This document shows, piece by piece, positions 31,311 through 38,971 of a stretch of DNA of 64,000 bases. The DNA is from Streptomyces venezuelae (lineage in GTDB: Bacteria; Actinomycetota; Actinomycetes; Streptomycetales; Streptomycetaceae), in contig NZ_CP029194.1 of assembly GCF_008642375.1 (NCBI RefSeq), forward strand, positions 6,069,001-6,133,000, read 5' to 3'. The notes beneath the pieces were generated by a model. It did not search any database, was not told the DNA's origin, and saw only the letters and a program-made list of their open reading frames with translations. Within the stretch, counting starts at the first letter, position 1. Every line of letters begins with the position of its first letter. The position numbers were made by a program, and so were the translations under genes.

Positions 31311-32480
31311 ATGGCCGCGGAACCCGTCATCGTCGAAGCCGTACGCACCCCCATCGGCAAGCGCGGAGGCGCGCTCGCCAACCTCCATCCCGCCTACCTC
31401 CTGGGCGAGACCTACCGTGAACTCCTCGGCCGCACCGGCATCCACGCCGACTGCGTCGAGCAGATCGTCGGCGGTACGGTCACCCACGCCGGCGAGCAGT
31501 CCATGAACCCGGCGCGCACCGCCTGGCTCACCATGGGCCTCCCCTACGAGACGGCCGCCACCACCGTCGACTGCCAGTGCGGCTCCTCGCAGCAGGCCAG
31601 CCACATGGTCGCCAACATGGTCGCGGCCGGCGTCATCGACGTCGGCATCAGCTGCGGCGTCGAGGCCATGTCCCGCGTCCCGCTCGGTTCCGGTTCCAAG
31701 CACGGCCCCGGCAAGCCGTTCCCCGACGAGTGGAACGTCGACCTGCCCAACCAGTTCGAGGCCGCCGAGCGCATCGCCCGCCGCCGCGGCCTCACCCGCG
31801 AGCGCGTCGACTCCCTCGGCCTCCTCTCCCAGGAGCGGGCCGCGGTCGCCTGGGCCGAGGAGCGCTACAAGCGCGAGACCTTCGCCGTCCAGGTCCCCAC
31901 CACGGAGGCCGAACAGGCCGCGGGACAGGGCATGTGGCGGCTCGTCGACCGCGACGAGGGCCTGCGCGACACCAGCATGGAAGGCCTGGCCCGGCTCAAG
32001 CCCGTCATGCCGACCGCCGTCCACACCGCCGGGAACTCCTCCCAGATCTCCGACGGAGCCTCCGCCATCATGTGGGCCTCGAAGCGCATGGCCCGCGCCC
32101 TCAAACTCCGCCCGCGCGCCCGCATCGTCGCCCAGGCCCTCGTCGGCGCCGACCCGCACTTCCACCTCGACGGACCGGTCGACGCGACGCGGGCCGTTCT
32201 CGGCAAGGCCGGCATGTCCCTCAAGGACATCGACCTGGTCGAGATCAACGAGGCCTTCGCGTCGGTGGTGCTGAGCTGGGCACAGGTCTTCGACCAGGAT
32301 CTGGAGAAGGTCAACGTCAACGGCGGCGCCATCGCCCTCGGTCACCCGGTCGGAGCCACGGGCGCCCGGCTCATCGCCACGGCCCTGCACGAACTGGAGC
32401 GCACCGACAAGGAGTTCGCGCTCATCACCATGTGCGCCGGCGGCGCGCTGGCCACCGGCACCATCATCCAGCGGCTCTGA
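31311..32480 (+). CDS. Steroid 3-ketoacyl-CoA thiolase-like acetyl-CoA acyltransferase (FadA5-like)
   Basis: A thiolase of 389 residues cleaving 3-ketoacyl-CoA to release acetyl- or propionyl-CoA. The nucleophile region is DCQCGSSQQASHMVAN, with Cys90 aligned to the catalytic residue. GGAIALGHPVGATGARLIAT carries the active-site His, and MCAGGALATGTIIQRL the second Cys. CQCGSSQQ is the variant found in FadA5-type side-chain thiolases rather than classic biosynthetic ones. The ATG at 31311 has GAGGAGAGG upstream. It is divergent from CYP125 with a shared operator. Its last 17 nt overlap the convergent flavoenzyme gene. Confidence 0.9.
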   Translation: MAAEPVIVEAVRTPIGKRGGALANLHPAYLLGETYRELLGRTGIHADCVEQIVGGTVTHAGEQSMNPARTAWLTMGLPYETAATTVDCQCGSSQQASHMVANMVAAGVIDVGISCGVEAMSRVPLGSGSKHGPGKPFPDEWNVDLPNQFEAAERIARRRGLTRERVDSLGLLSQERAAVAWAEERYKRETFAVQVPTTEAEQAAGQGMWRLVDRDEGLRDTSMEGLARLKPVMPTAVHTAGNSSQISDGASAIMWASKRMARALKLRPRARIVAQALVGADPHFHLDGPVDATRAVLGKAGMSLKDIDLVEINEAFASVVLSWAQVFDQDLEKVNVNGGAIALGHPVGATGARLIATALHELERTDKEFALITMCAGGALATGTIIQRL

Positions 32481-33603
32481 CCGCTTCCGTCTCCCCGACG
32501 AGATCCGCGAGGTACGCGGCGGCCGAAGGCGACTCCTGGGCCAGGGCCGCCGCCTGCCCGGCCCACAGGTTCACGTACTCGGGCCGGTCCTGCGCGGCGG
32601 CGGCCCGGCGGATGGGCTGCATCAGGGCGTTCTGCACGGGGTACGGCGGCACGTGGTCCTCGTGGGCCGCCATGTCCCGGACGAAGCGGTTCGGGATGCC
32701 CCGGGCCGTGCGACCGGAGAAGAGCCTGGTCAGCACGGTCGTCCGGGCTTCCGGGGTGCCGAGGGTCCGCCGGTGGGCCTCGCTCGCCCCCGACTCGCGG
32801 GCGGCGAGGAAGCCCGTGCCGATCTGGACGGCGTCCGCGCCGAGGGCGAGGGCGGCGGCGATCCCGCGCCCGTCGGCGATCCCGCCCGCCGCGAGGACGG
32901 GGACGGCCACCGCGTCCGCCACCTGCGGGACGAGGGAGAAGGTGCCGACCAGGGACTCCCTTACCGGCCGGAGGAAGGCACCCCGGTGGCCGCCCGCGTC
33001 GCTGCCGGAGGCGACGACCGCGTCCGCCCCGGCCCGCTCCAGGGCCACGGCCTCGTCGACGGTCGTCGCCGTGCCCACCACGACGATCCCGCGCCGCCGG
33101 GCCTCGGTGACGAGCCGGCGCGGCGGCAGGCCCATGACCAGGCTGATCACCGGCGGGGCCGCCGCGAGCAGGGCGTCGAGCTGCTCGTCGAAGTCCGGCC
33201 ACGCCCGTACGTCCCCGGCGCTGGGCGGTCGTACACCCAGCTCCTCGTAGTACGGCCGCAGGCGCTCGATGTGTTCGGCGAGCGCGGGGGTGGGGAGCTC
33301 CTCGCCCTCCTGCGGGACCCAGAGGTTCACGGCGAACGGCCGGCCGGTGGCGGCGCGGAGCCGGGCCACGAGCGCGGTGATCTCCTCAGGGGTGTGGATG
33401 TGTGCCCCGTACGAGCCGAGGCCACCGCCCTCGGACACGGCGGCCGCGAGCGCGACGGAGGACAGGCCGCCGCCGAAGGGGCCCTGGACGACGGGGAGCG
33501 CGGTGCCGACGAGCTCGCCGAAGCGGCCGGGAGCGAGTGCGCGCCGCTCGGCGGGGGGCTGGGGCAGGTGCTGGGGCAGGTGCGGGGTGGGTACTGCGGA
33601 CAT
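32464..33603 (-). CDS. NAD(P)H-dependent flavin oxidoreductase/nitronate monooxygenase family
   Basis: An FMN TIM-barrel enzyme of 379 residues. LPVVQGPFGGGLSSVALAAA is the N-terminal strand. VVASGSDAGGHRGAFLRPV carries the family G-S-D-A-G-G-H motif (catalytic His), and AAGGIADGRGIAAALALGAD plus VQIGTGFLAARESGASEAH bind flavin phosphate. Members oxidise nitronates or reduce enoyl-type substrates; in sterol loci, relatives act on CoA thioesters. The ATG at 33603 has GGAGG six bases upstream. A 19-residue upstream extension is possible but overlaps the operator region. It is convergent with the thiolase. Confidence 0.87.
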   Translation of the reverse strand: MSAVPTPHLPQHLPQPPAERRALAPGRFGELVGTALPVVQGPFGGGLSSVALAAAVSEGGGLGSYGAHIHTPEEITALVARLRAATGRPFAVNLWVPQEGEELPTPALAEHIERLRPYYEELGVRPPSAGDVRAWPDFDEQLDALLAAAPPVISLVMGLPPRRLVTEARRRGIVVVGTATTVDEAVALERAGADAVVASGSDAGGHRGAFLRPVRESLVGTFSLVPQVADAVAVPVLAAGGIADGRGIAAALALGADAVQIGTGFLAARESGASEAHRRTLGTPEARTTVLTRLFSGRTARGIPNRFVRDMAAHEDHVPPYPVQNALMQPIRRAAAAQDRPEYVNLWAGQAAALAQESPSAAAYLADLVGETEAVRAAG

Positions 33604-33660
33604 GGGCAGCCTCCGGCGTCGTCGCGGCGGGATCCTTGTTCCGCCGACATCGCAAGACAC

Positions 33661-33675
33661 TAGACGACCGGTCTA
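33661..33675. promoter_or_regulatory. Inverted repeat upstream of the flavoenzyme
   Basis: TAGAC and GTCTA separated by GACCG, with GACCGGTC overlapping, lies 58 nt before the start at 33603. It is typical of a TetR-type operator; the regulator is unknown. Confidence 0.45.
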
Positions 33676-33702
33676 CTAAATTTCCATCGCGGAAAACGCC
33701 GC

Positions 33703-33735
33703 AGGCCCCGCCCCTCCGAGCGGAGGGCGGGGCCT
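33703..33735 (-). terminator. Terminator of the transglycosylase gene
   Basis: AGGCCCCGCC-CTCCG pairs with CGGAG-GGCGGGGCCT with one bulged base. It lies about 30 nt past the stop at 33766 on the minus strand and is followed by a T-rich stretch in that direction. Confidence 0.75.
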
Positions 33736-33765
33736 TGCGGGTGCGCGGTGCGGCGGCAGGGACTC

Positions 33766-34167
33766 TTAGTACCAGCCGTTGGCCTGCCAGAACGCCCAGG
33801 CGGCGTTCGGGGAGCCGTAGCGCTCGTTCATGTAGTTCAGGCCCCACTTGATCTGCGTGGCCGGGTTGGTCTTCCAGTCGGCACCGGCCGAGGACATCTT
33901 CGAGGCCGGCAGGGCCTGGACCAGGCCGTAGGCGCCGCTGGACGAGTTGGTGGCGGAGGGGTTCCAGCCGGACTCGTGCGAGACGATCTTGCTGAAGGCC
34001 GCGTACTGCGAGGCGGGGACGATGTCACGAGCGAGCTCCTGCGGGCTGGCGGCCGAAACCGAGCCCGTCGTGCCGAGCACCGCACCCGACGCACCCAGCA
34101 GCACGGCTGCGGTGGCGGCGAAGGTCTTCTTGCGGGCGGCGACACGAGTGGTGAGCGAGCGGATCAA
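33766..34167 (-). CDS. Secreted transglycosylase SLT-domain protein
   Basis: A small exported muralytic enzyme of 133 residues. It has a signal peptide (MIRSLTTRVAARKKTFAATA to about SVSAA), then the SLT core SKIVSHESGWNPSATNSSSG, with the catalytic Glu in HESGW. SGAYGLVQALPASK and PATQIKWGLNYMNERYGSPN follow, and it ends WAFWQANGWY. It cuts the peptidoglycan backbone, with roles in remodelling or spore germination. The start lacks an obvious strong ribosome-binding site. A ~280-nt upstream leader separates it from the next gene on the strand; no confident riboswitch could be assigned there. Confidence 0.9.
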   Translation of the reverse strand: MIRSLTTRVAARKKTFAATAAVLLGASGAVLGTTGSVSAASPQELARDIVPASQYAAFSKIVSHESGWNPSATNSSSGAYGLVQALPASKMSSAGADWKTNPATQIKWGLNYMNERYGSPNAAWAFWQANGWY

Positions 34168-34453
34168 CGTTTCTACCTAACTTCGGGAACAAGGGCCGCG
34201 CCGGGCGATTCGGGCAAGCCGGAACCAGAGCCCGGGAGTCCCGGGAACTGGGGGGAACCGGCCGACCGAGGCGCTGTGGTGAGCACCGGCTGCCTGGCGA
34301 CGTCCTCAACAAAACCAGGGCCCGGGCATCGACGCAACGACCCCCTGTACGAGGAAGGTTCGGACCCGGGCGGAAGGCCCCTGGGGGTGGGGGTGGGATG
34401 TTTCCGCAGGTCATGTCGCGATGTAGGGCGGTTTGGGTGGGTCCGTCCGACTA

Positions 34454-35374
34454 CTATTTCGGCTCGTACGTGACGTAGGTCCTGTGGGCCGCCTCACCCG
34501 GAGCGCCCCTTTTCGGGCCTTCGAATGTGACCTGGGCCTCGAAGTTCGCCCGGCGAGTGGCACGGCGCAGTGCCTTCAGAAGCGTGGATCCGATGGTGAG
34601 CGTGAGGACGACGGTCAGGGCGGCGCGGCCGAGGTCCCAGCCGAGGGAGGTGGCGACGACATAGGCCAGGAAACGGACGAGGTTCTCGGGGAGCGGGGCG
34701 CCCGGATCGAAGGAGATCCCGCTGCTCAGGCCCTGGAGCAGGACCCAGCCCTGGAGGTTCATGACCGTTCCGTACGCGAACGCCGCCACGAAGCCGTACG
34801 CGGAGAGCATCAGCAGCTCACCCCGGCCCCGGAGCCTCTGCGGGGCGGGCAGGAGCCCGGCGCCCATCGTGAACCAGCCCATCGAGAGCATCTGGAACGG
34901 CATCCAGGGGCCCACCCCGCCGGTGAGCAGGGCCGACGCGAACATCGTCACCGAGCCGAGGACGAAGCCGAAGCCCGGCCCGAGGACCCGGCCGCTCAGC
35001 ACCATCAGGAAGAACATCGGCTCCAGGCCCGCCGTACCCGCCCCGAGCGGGCGGAGCGCGGCCCCCACGGCGGCGAGCACCCCCAGCATCGCCACCGCCT
35101 TCGCGTCCATCCCGCAGTCCGCGATCGTCGCGATCACGACCGCGACCAGGAGGGGGAGGAGGGCGGCGAACAGCCAGGGCGCGTCCCCGGCGTGCGAGGT
35201 GACGGCCGAGTCGGCGTCCGCGAAGAGCGGCCAGGTGAAGGCGGCGACCCCGATGAGGGAGACGAGGACCAGCGCGGTGACGGAGCGCGGGCCGAGCCGG
35301 ACGGGGCGGCCGCTCGGGTGCTTCGCAGGGTGCTTCCCCGTGCCCTTCCCCGTGTGCTTCGCAGGGTGCTTCAC
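34454..35374 (-). CDS. ECF transporter S component, probable cobalamin-type substrate binder
   Basis: An integral membrane substrate-capture protein of 306 residues. The Lys/His-rich N-terminus (KHPAKHTGKGTGKHPAKHP) is repeated. About six hydrophobic helices follow, with GVGPWMPFQMLSMGWFTMGA typical of ECF S proteins. The GTG at 35374 overlaps the ATPase TGA (GTGA), so it is translated with the energising subunits. Because the whole operon starts with a cobalamin riboswitch, the substrate is inferred to be vitamin B12 or a corrinoid. A cytosolic tail of ~30 residues follows the last helix (RRANFEAQVTFEGPKRG). Confidence 0.87.
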   Translation of the reverse strand: MKHPAKHTGKGTGKHPAKHPSGRPVRLGPRSVTALVLVSLIGVAAFTWPLFADADSAVTSHAGDAPWLFAALLPLLVAVVIATIADCGMDAKAVAMLGVLAAVGAALRPLGAGTAGLEPMFFLMVLSGRVLGPGFGFVLGSVTMFASALLTGGVGPWMPFQMLSMGWFTMGAGLLPAPQRLRGRGELLMLSAYGFVAAFAYGTVMNLQGWVLLQGLSSGISFDPGAPLPENLVRFLAYVVATSLGWDLGRAALTVVLTLTIGSTLLKALRRATRRANFEAQVTFEGPKRGAPGEAAHRTYVTYEPK

Positions 35375-37098
35375 AGCGCTGCCTCCACCTGCTCGACCGT
35401 GAGCCAGGGCTGCGGCGCGAGGATCTTGGCGACCTGCGGGGAGAAGGCGGGGGAGGAGACGACGACCTCGGCGGTCGGGCCGTCCGCGACCACCTCGCCG
35501 TCCGCGATGATCACCACCCGGTGCGCCAGCTCCGCCGCCAGCTCCACGTCGTGCGTGGCCAGCACGATCGCGTGACCGTCCGCCGCGAGCGCGCGCAGAT
35601 GCGTGACGAGGCGGGCCTTGGCCGCGTAGTCCAGACCGCGCGTCGGCTCGTCGAGCAGGAGGAGGGGCGGGCGGCCGGTCAGGACCACGGCCAGCGCGAG
35701 CGCGAGCCGCTGCCCCTCGGAGAGGTCACGGGGGTGCGTGTCGTCCGCGACCCCCGGCAGCAGCTCGGAGACCAGCTCCCGGCAGGTCCCGGGCCGTGCG
35801 CCCGCGTCCGCGTCGGCCGCCGCGCACTCGGCGGCGACGGTGTCCGCGTACAGCAGGTCCCTGGGCTCCTGCGGGACGAGTCCGACCTGGCGGATCAGCT
35901 CGCGGGGGGTGGTGGTGTGGGGGGTGCGGCCGGCGACGTGGACGGTGCCGGAGGTGGGGGCGATCATGCCGACGAGGGTGGAGAGAAGGGTGGACTTGCC
36001 GGCGCCGTTCCGCCCCATGAGCGCGATGGTTTCGCCTGCGGCGACCTGGAGGCCGATGCGGCGGAGGGCCTCGATGCGGCCGCGCCGGACGCCGAGGCCT
36101 TCGGCGAGGACGAGGGGGGTGGTGGGGGAGGGGGTGGCCGGGGCGGTGGGGGTGCGGCGGCGTAGGAACGGGAGGATTCCCCCACCCCGCCCCTTCCCGA
36201 AACCGGGGGCTCCGCCCCCGGACCCCCGCGCCTCAGACGCCGGCGGGCCTGCATTTTCAGGGGCGGGGTACGGAAGAAGCCCCGCAGGGTCCCGCCCCTC
36301 CAGCCTCGACTTCAGCTCGCCCGACCTCCGCCGCGCGTCCCGCACCGTCAGGGGCAGTGGGTCCCAGCCCGCCAGGCGGCCGAGTGCGACCACCGGCGGG
36401 TGGACGGGCGACACCGCCATGATGTCCGCCGGCGCGCCCATCACGCCCTCCGGCAGAAGGACGACCTGGTCCGCGTACTGCACGACCCGCTCCAGGCGGT
36501 GCTCGGCCAGCAGGACCGTCGTGCCCAGGTCGTGGACCAGGCGCTGGAGCACCGCGAGGACGTCCTCCGCCGCCGACGGGTCCAGCGCGGACGTCGGCTC
36601 GTCGAGGACGAGGACCCTGGGGTGCGGGGTCAGGACCGAGCCGATCGCGACGCGCTGCCGCTGGCCGCCGGAGAGCGTGGCGATCGGGCGGTCGCGGAGT
36701 TCGGCGAGGCCCAGGAGGTCGAGCGTCTCCTCGACACGGCGCCGCATGACGGCGGGCGCGAGGCCCAGGGACTCCATTCCGTACGCGAGCTCGTCCTCGA
36801 CCGTGTCCGTGACGAAGTGCGCCGACGGGTCCTGCCCGACCGTCCCCACCACGTCCGCCAGCTCGCGCGGCGGATGCGTGCGGGTGTCCCGGCCGTCGAC
36901 GGTCACCCGGCCGGTCAGCGTGCCGCCCGTGAAGTGCGGGACGAGGCCGGAGACCGCGCCGAGCAGGGTCGACTTGCCGACGCCGGACGGGCCGACGAGC
37001 AGCACGAGCTCCCCTTCGGGGACGGTGAGGTCCAGGCCCCGCAAGGTGGGCTCGGCGTCCTCCTCGTACCTCACCGAGACGTTCTCGAAGCGGATCAC
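35371..37098 (-). CDS. Fused double ATP-binding protein of the ECF transporter (EcfA-EcfA')
   Basis: A cytosolic protein of 575 residues in which both ATPases of the energising module are one chain. The first domain is at ~1-235: Walker A GPSGVGKST, signature LSGGQRQR, Walker B VLVLDEPTSALD. The second is at ~335-560: GRNGAGKST, signature LSEGQRLA, Walker B LLLLDEPTRGLD. Both have Q-loop and H-loop residues, so both sites look competent. The Gly/Pro/Arg-rich linker (~265-330) is partly encoded by a repetitive palindromic element. The GTG at 37098 has GGAG twelve bases before, 6 nt after the EcfT gene. It powers corrinoid uptake with the S and T proteins. Confidence 0.92.
   Translation of the reverse strand: MIRFENVSVRYEEDAEPTLRGLDLTVPEGELVLLVGPSGVGKSTLLGAVSGLVPHFTGGTLTGRVTVDGRDTRTHPPRELADVVGTVGQDPSAHFVTDTVEDELAYGMESLGLAPAVMRRRVEETLDLLGLAELRDRPIATLSGGQRQRVAIGSVLTPHPRVLVLDEPTSALDPSAAEDVLAVLQRLVHDLGTTVLLAEHRLERVVQYADQVVLLPEGVMGAPADIMAVSPVHPPVVALGRLAGWDPLPLTVRDARRRSGELKSRLEGRDPAGLLPYPAPENAGPPASEARGSGGGAPGFGKGRGGGILPFLRRRTPTAPATPSPTTPLVLAEGLGVRRGRIEALRRIGLQVAAGETIALMGRNGAGKSTLLSTLVGMIAPTSGTVHVAGRTPHTTTPRELIRQVGLVPQEPRDLLYADTVAAECAAADADAGARPGTCRELVSELLPGVADDTHPRDLSEGQRLALALAVVLTGRPPLLLLDEPTRGLDYAAKARLVTHLRALAADGHAIVLATHDVELAAELAHRVVIIADGEVVADGPTAEVVVSSPAFSPQVAKILAPQPWLTVEQVEAAL
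36195..36262. repeat. Repetitive palindromic element inside the ABC linker
   Basis: CCGGGGGC (36203-36210) pairs with GCCCCCGG (36214-36221), followed by ACCCCCGCGCCTCAGACGCC and a GC-rich second part ending near TTTTCAG. This resembles a dispersed Streptomyces intergenic repeat that I recognise from general knowledge. Here it lies wholly within coding sequence and is translated as part of the inter-domain linker. Confidence 0.65.
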
Positions 37099-37104
37099 GA
37101 GTTC

Positions 37105-38217
37105 TCAGTTCTCCTTCGGTACGGGGGCCACGAACGCCGGGACCAGGCCCACCAGGATCGAGACGGCCGGCCACAGCGGCAGCTCCGGCGCCTCCAGCGG
37201 GACGACCCCGGGGTGCAGCGCCTCCGGTGCGTAGGCGTTGGCCCAGATCATCAGGACCGCGACCGCCACCCCGGAGCCCGCGACCAGCCAGGCCCGTACG
37301 CCCCAGTGGTCGGGCCGGTACCGGGTCCGGACGGTCCGCAGCCCGCCGAGCCGGAGCCCCGCCATCGCCGCGAGGAGTCCGGCGCCCAGCAGCGGCAGCC
37401 CGTAGCCGGCGCCCTCCGCCGCGAGCAGGCCGTACGAACCGGCGCAGACGCCGAGCAGCCCGCCCAGCGTCAGCACGTTCGTCGTACGGCGTACGGACGC
37501 GGGGACCTGCGCCGTCCGGCCGTAACCCCGCGCGTCCATCGAGGCCGCCACCGCGATCGACCGCTCCAGGGCCCCTTCGAGCACCGGCAGGCCGATCTGG
37601 AGCACCGCCCGGACCCCGCCCGTGGGGCGGCCACGGAGCCGGCGGGCGGTCCGCAGCCGGACCACGTCGGCGACCATGTTCGGCGCGAAGGTCATCGCCA
37701 CGACGACGGCGACCCCGGCCTCGTACAGGGCCCCCGGCAGCGACTTCAGCAGCCGCGCCGGGTTGGCCAGCGCGTTCGCCGCGCCCACGCAGATCAGCAG
37801 GGTCGCCAGCTTCGCCCCGTCGTAGAGCGCGAAGACCAGCTGCTCGGCCGTGACCCGTCCCCCGATCCGTACCCCTTGTGCCCACTCGGGCAGCGGCACC
37901 TCGGGCAGTGTGAACAGGACGTGCGTCCCCGGGATCGGGGAGCCGAGCAGCAGCGAGAAGACGACCCGCAGGAAGACGACGAACAGCCCGAGCTTCACGA
38001 ACGCCCCGTACGAGCGCGCCCACGGCGCGTCCGTACGGCGGGCCGCCACGACATAACCGGCGACCCCGACCAGCAGGCCGAGCAGCAGCGGGTTGGTGGT
38101 GCGCGAGGCGGCGACGGCCAGGCCGAGTGCCCACACCCACCAGGCTCCGGCGTGGAGGGCGTTCGACCGGTTCGCCACGGGGGCCGTGAACGGCCGGCGG
38201 CTACGGGCGGGGCTCAT
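37105..38217 (-). CDS. ECF transporter transmembrane component (EcfT/CbiQ type)
   Basis: A membrane scaffold protein of 370 residues. After a basic N-terminus it shows NALHAGAWWVWALGLAVAAS, then helices VKLGLFVVFLRVVFSLLLGS and LVFALYDGAKLATLLICVGA. The cytosolic coupling region includes ALERSIAVAASMDARGYGRT (one of the two short A-R-G-type motifs that contact the ATPases) and RLRTARRLRGRP (the other). Additional C-terminal hydrophobic segments follow. The ATG at 38217 is the conserved start (MSPARSRRPFTAPVANRSNA). It lies 7 nt after the upstream surface protein gene and 6 nt before the ATPase gene. Confidence 0.9.
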   Translation of the reverse strand: MSPARSRRPFTAPVANRSNALHAGAWWVWALGLAVAASRTTNPLLLGLLVGVAGYVVAARRTDAPWARSYGAFVKLGLFVVFLRVVFSLLLGSPIPGTHVLFTLPEVPLPEWAQGVRIGGRVTAEQLVFALYDGAKLATLLICVGAANALANPARLLKSLPGALYEAGVAVVVAMTFAPNMVADVVRLRTARRLRGRPTGGVRAVLQIGLPVLEGALERSIAVAASMDARGYGRTAQVPASVRRTTNVLTLGGLLGVCAGSYGLLAAEGAGYGLPLLGAGLLAAMAGLRLGGLRTVRTRYRPDHWGVRAWLVAGSGVAVAVLMIWANAYAPEALHPGVVPLEAPELPLWPAVSILVGLVPAFVAPVPKEN

Positions 38218-38224
38218 GCGGGGC

Positions 38225-38971
38225 TCATCCGCGGCGGCGGGCCTTCCAGACCGCGGCGCCACCGAGCGCGAGCACGGCCGCGCCGCCGGCGAGCACGCCG
38301 AGGGACGGGCCGCCGCCGTCCTCCTCGCCGGAGGCGGGAGTGGTGGGGGCGGCGGAAGCGGAAGCCGAAGGGGAAGCGGACGGCGCGGTGGGGTGTTCCT
38401 CGCCCTCCGCGACCTGCTCGCCGCAGCCCCGCGCCGGATACCCGGCGATCCCGCACAGCATCGCCGCGCCGTCGTACCGCAGCGGCTTCGCCACCGCGGC
38501 CAGCGCCTCCGCGCCCGTCGCGTCCTCACGGACCTGCGCGCAGCCGCTCGTGACCGGCTTCGCCGGCGGCCGCTCGCCGGCCGGGGCGTCCTCCGGGCCG
38601 CCGAAGTCGACGACGACCGCGATGCGCTTGCTGCCGTCCTTCTTCTCCACGCCCGCGCAGATCCCCGAGAAGTCGGGGGCCGCGGAGGGGCGGGAGGTGT
38701 CGCTCGTGCCCTGGCTGAGCGCGAAGCGGAAGCCGATCGCGTCGCCGTCGGCGGGCCGGGCGGTGGCCGGTCCCTGCGTGGCGTAGGTCCAGGTCTTCCC
38801 GCCGTCGCTCTCCCAGAACGACCAGTAGCGGTAGCCCGCGGCCTGCGCCGGCGCCGCCGCGACGGCGGTGAGCGCGAGCACCGCCCCGGCCACGGCGGCA
38901 CCGCTCAGGGTGGCGGCGCTCCGGGCGGTACCGCTCCGGGGGGCGGCGCCGCGGATCCTGCTTCTCGTCAC
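38225..38971 (-). CDS. Exported, C-terminally anchored protein resembling a transcobalamin beta-domain (DUF4430-like)
   Basis: A surface protein of 248 residues. It has a signal peptide (SGAAVAGAVLALTAVAAAPA, cut near AQAA). The domain YRYWSFWESDGGKTWTYATQ then PADGDAIGFRFALSQG has the W-x-Y...GD...F pattern of the C-terminal beta-domain of intrinsic-factor-like proteins. A Cys-containing region (DFSGICAGVEK, SGCAQVREDA, MLCGIAGYPARGCGEQ) and a Ser/Pro/Ala linker precede the final helix GVLAGGAAVLALGGAAVWKA and a basic tail. There is no LPXTG. The GTG at 38971 overlaps the upstream stop (GTGA). A cobalamin-binding role is inferred from the riboswitch and operon; the domain match is by eye. 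Confidence 0.8.
   Translation of the reverse strand: MTRSRIRGAAPRSGTARSAATLSGAAVAGAVLALTAVAAAPAQAAGYRYWSFWESDGGKTWTYATQGPATARPADGDAIGFRFALSQGTSDTSRPSAAPDFSGICAGVEKKDGSKRIAVVVDFGGPEDAPAGERPPAKPVTSGCAQVREDATGAEALAAVAKPLRYDGAAMLCGIAGYPARGCGEQVAEGEEHPTAPSASPSASASAAPTTPASGEEDGGGPSLGVLAGGAAVLALGGAAVWKARRRG

Noticed and set aside
34168..34453. c-di-AMP (ydaO-type) riboswitch before the transglycosylase
   Set aside because: Some GTCGCC-like bases are present, but the conserved segments of the class could not be located, so it is not annotated.
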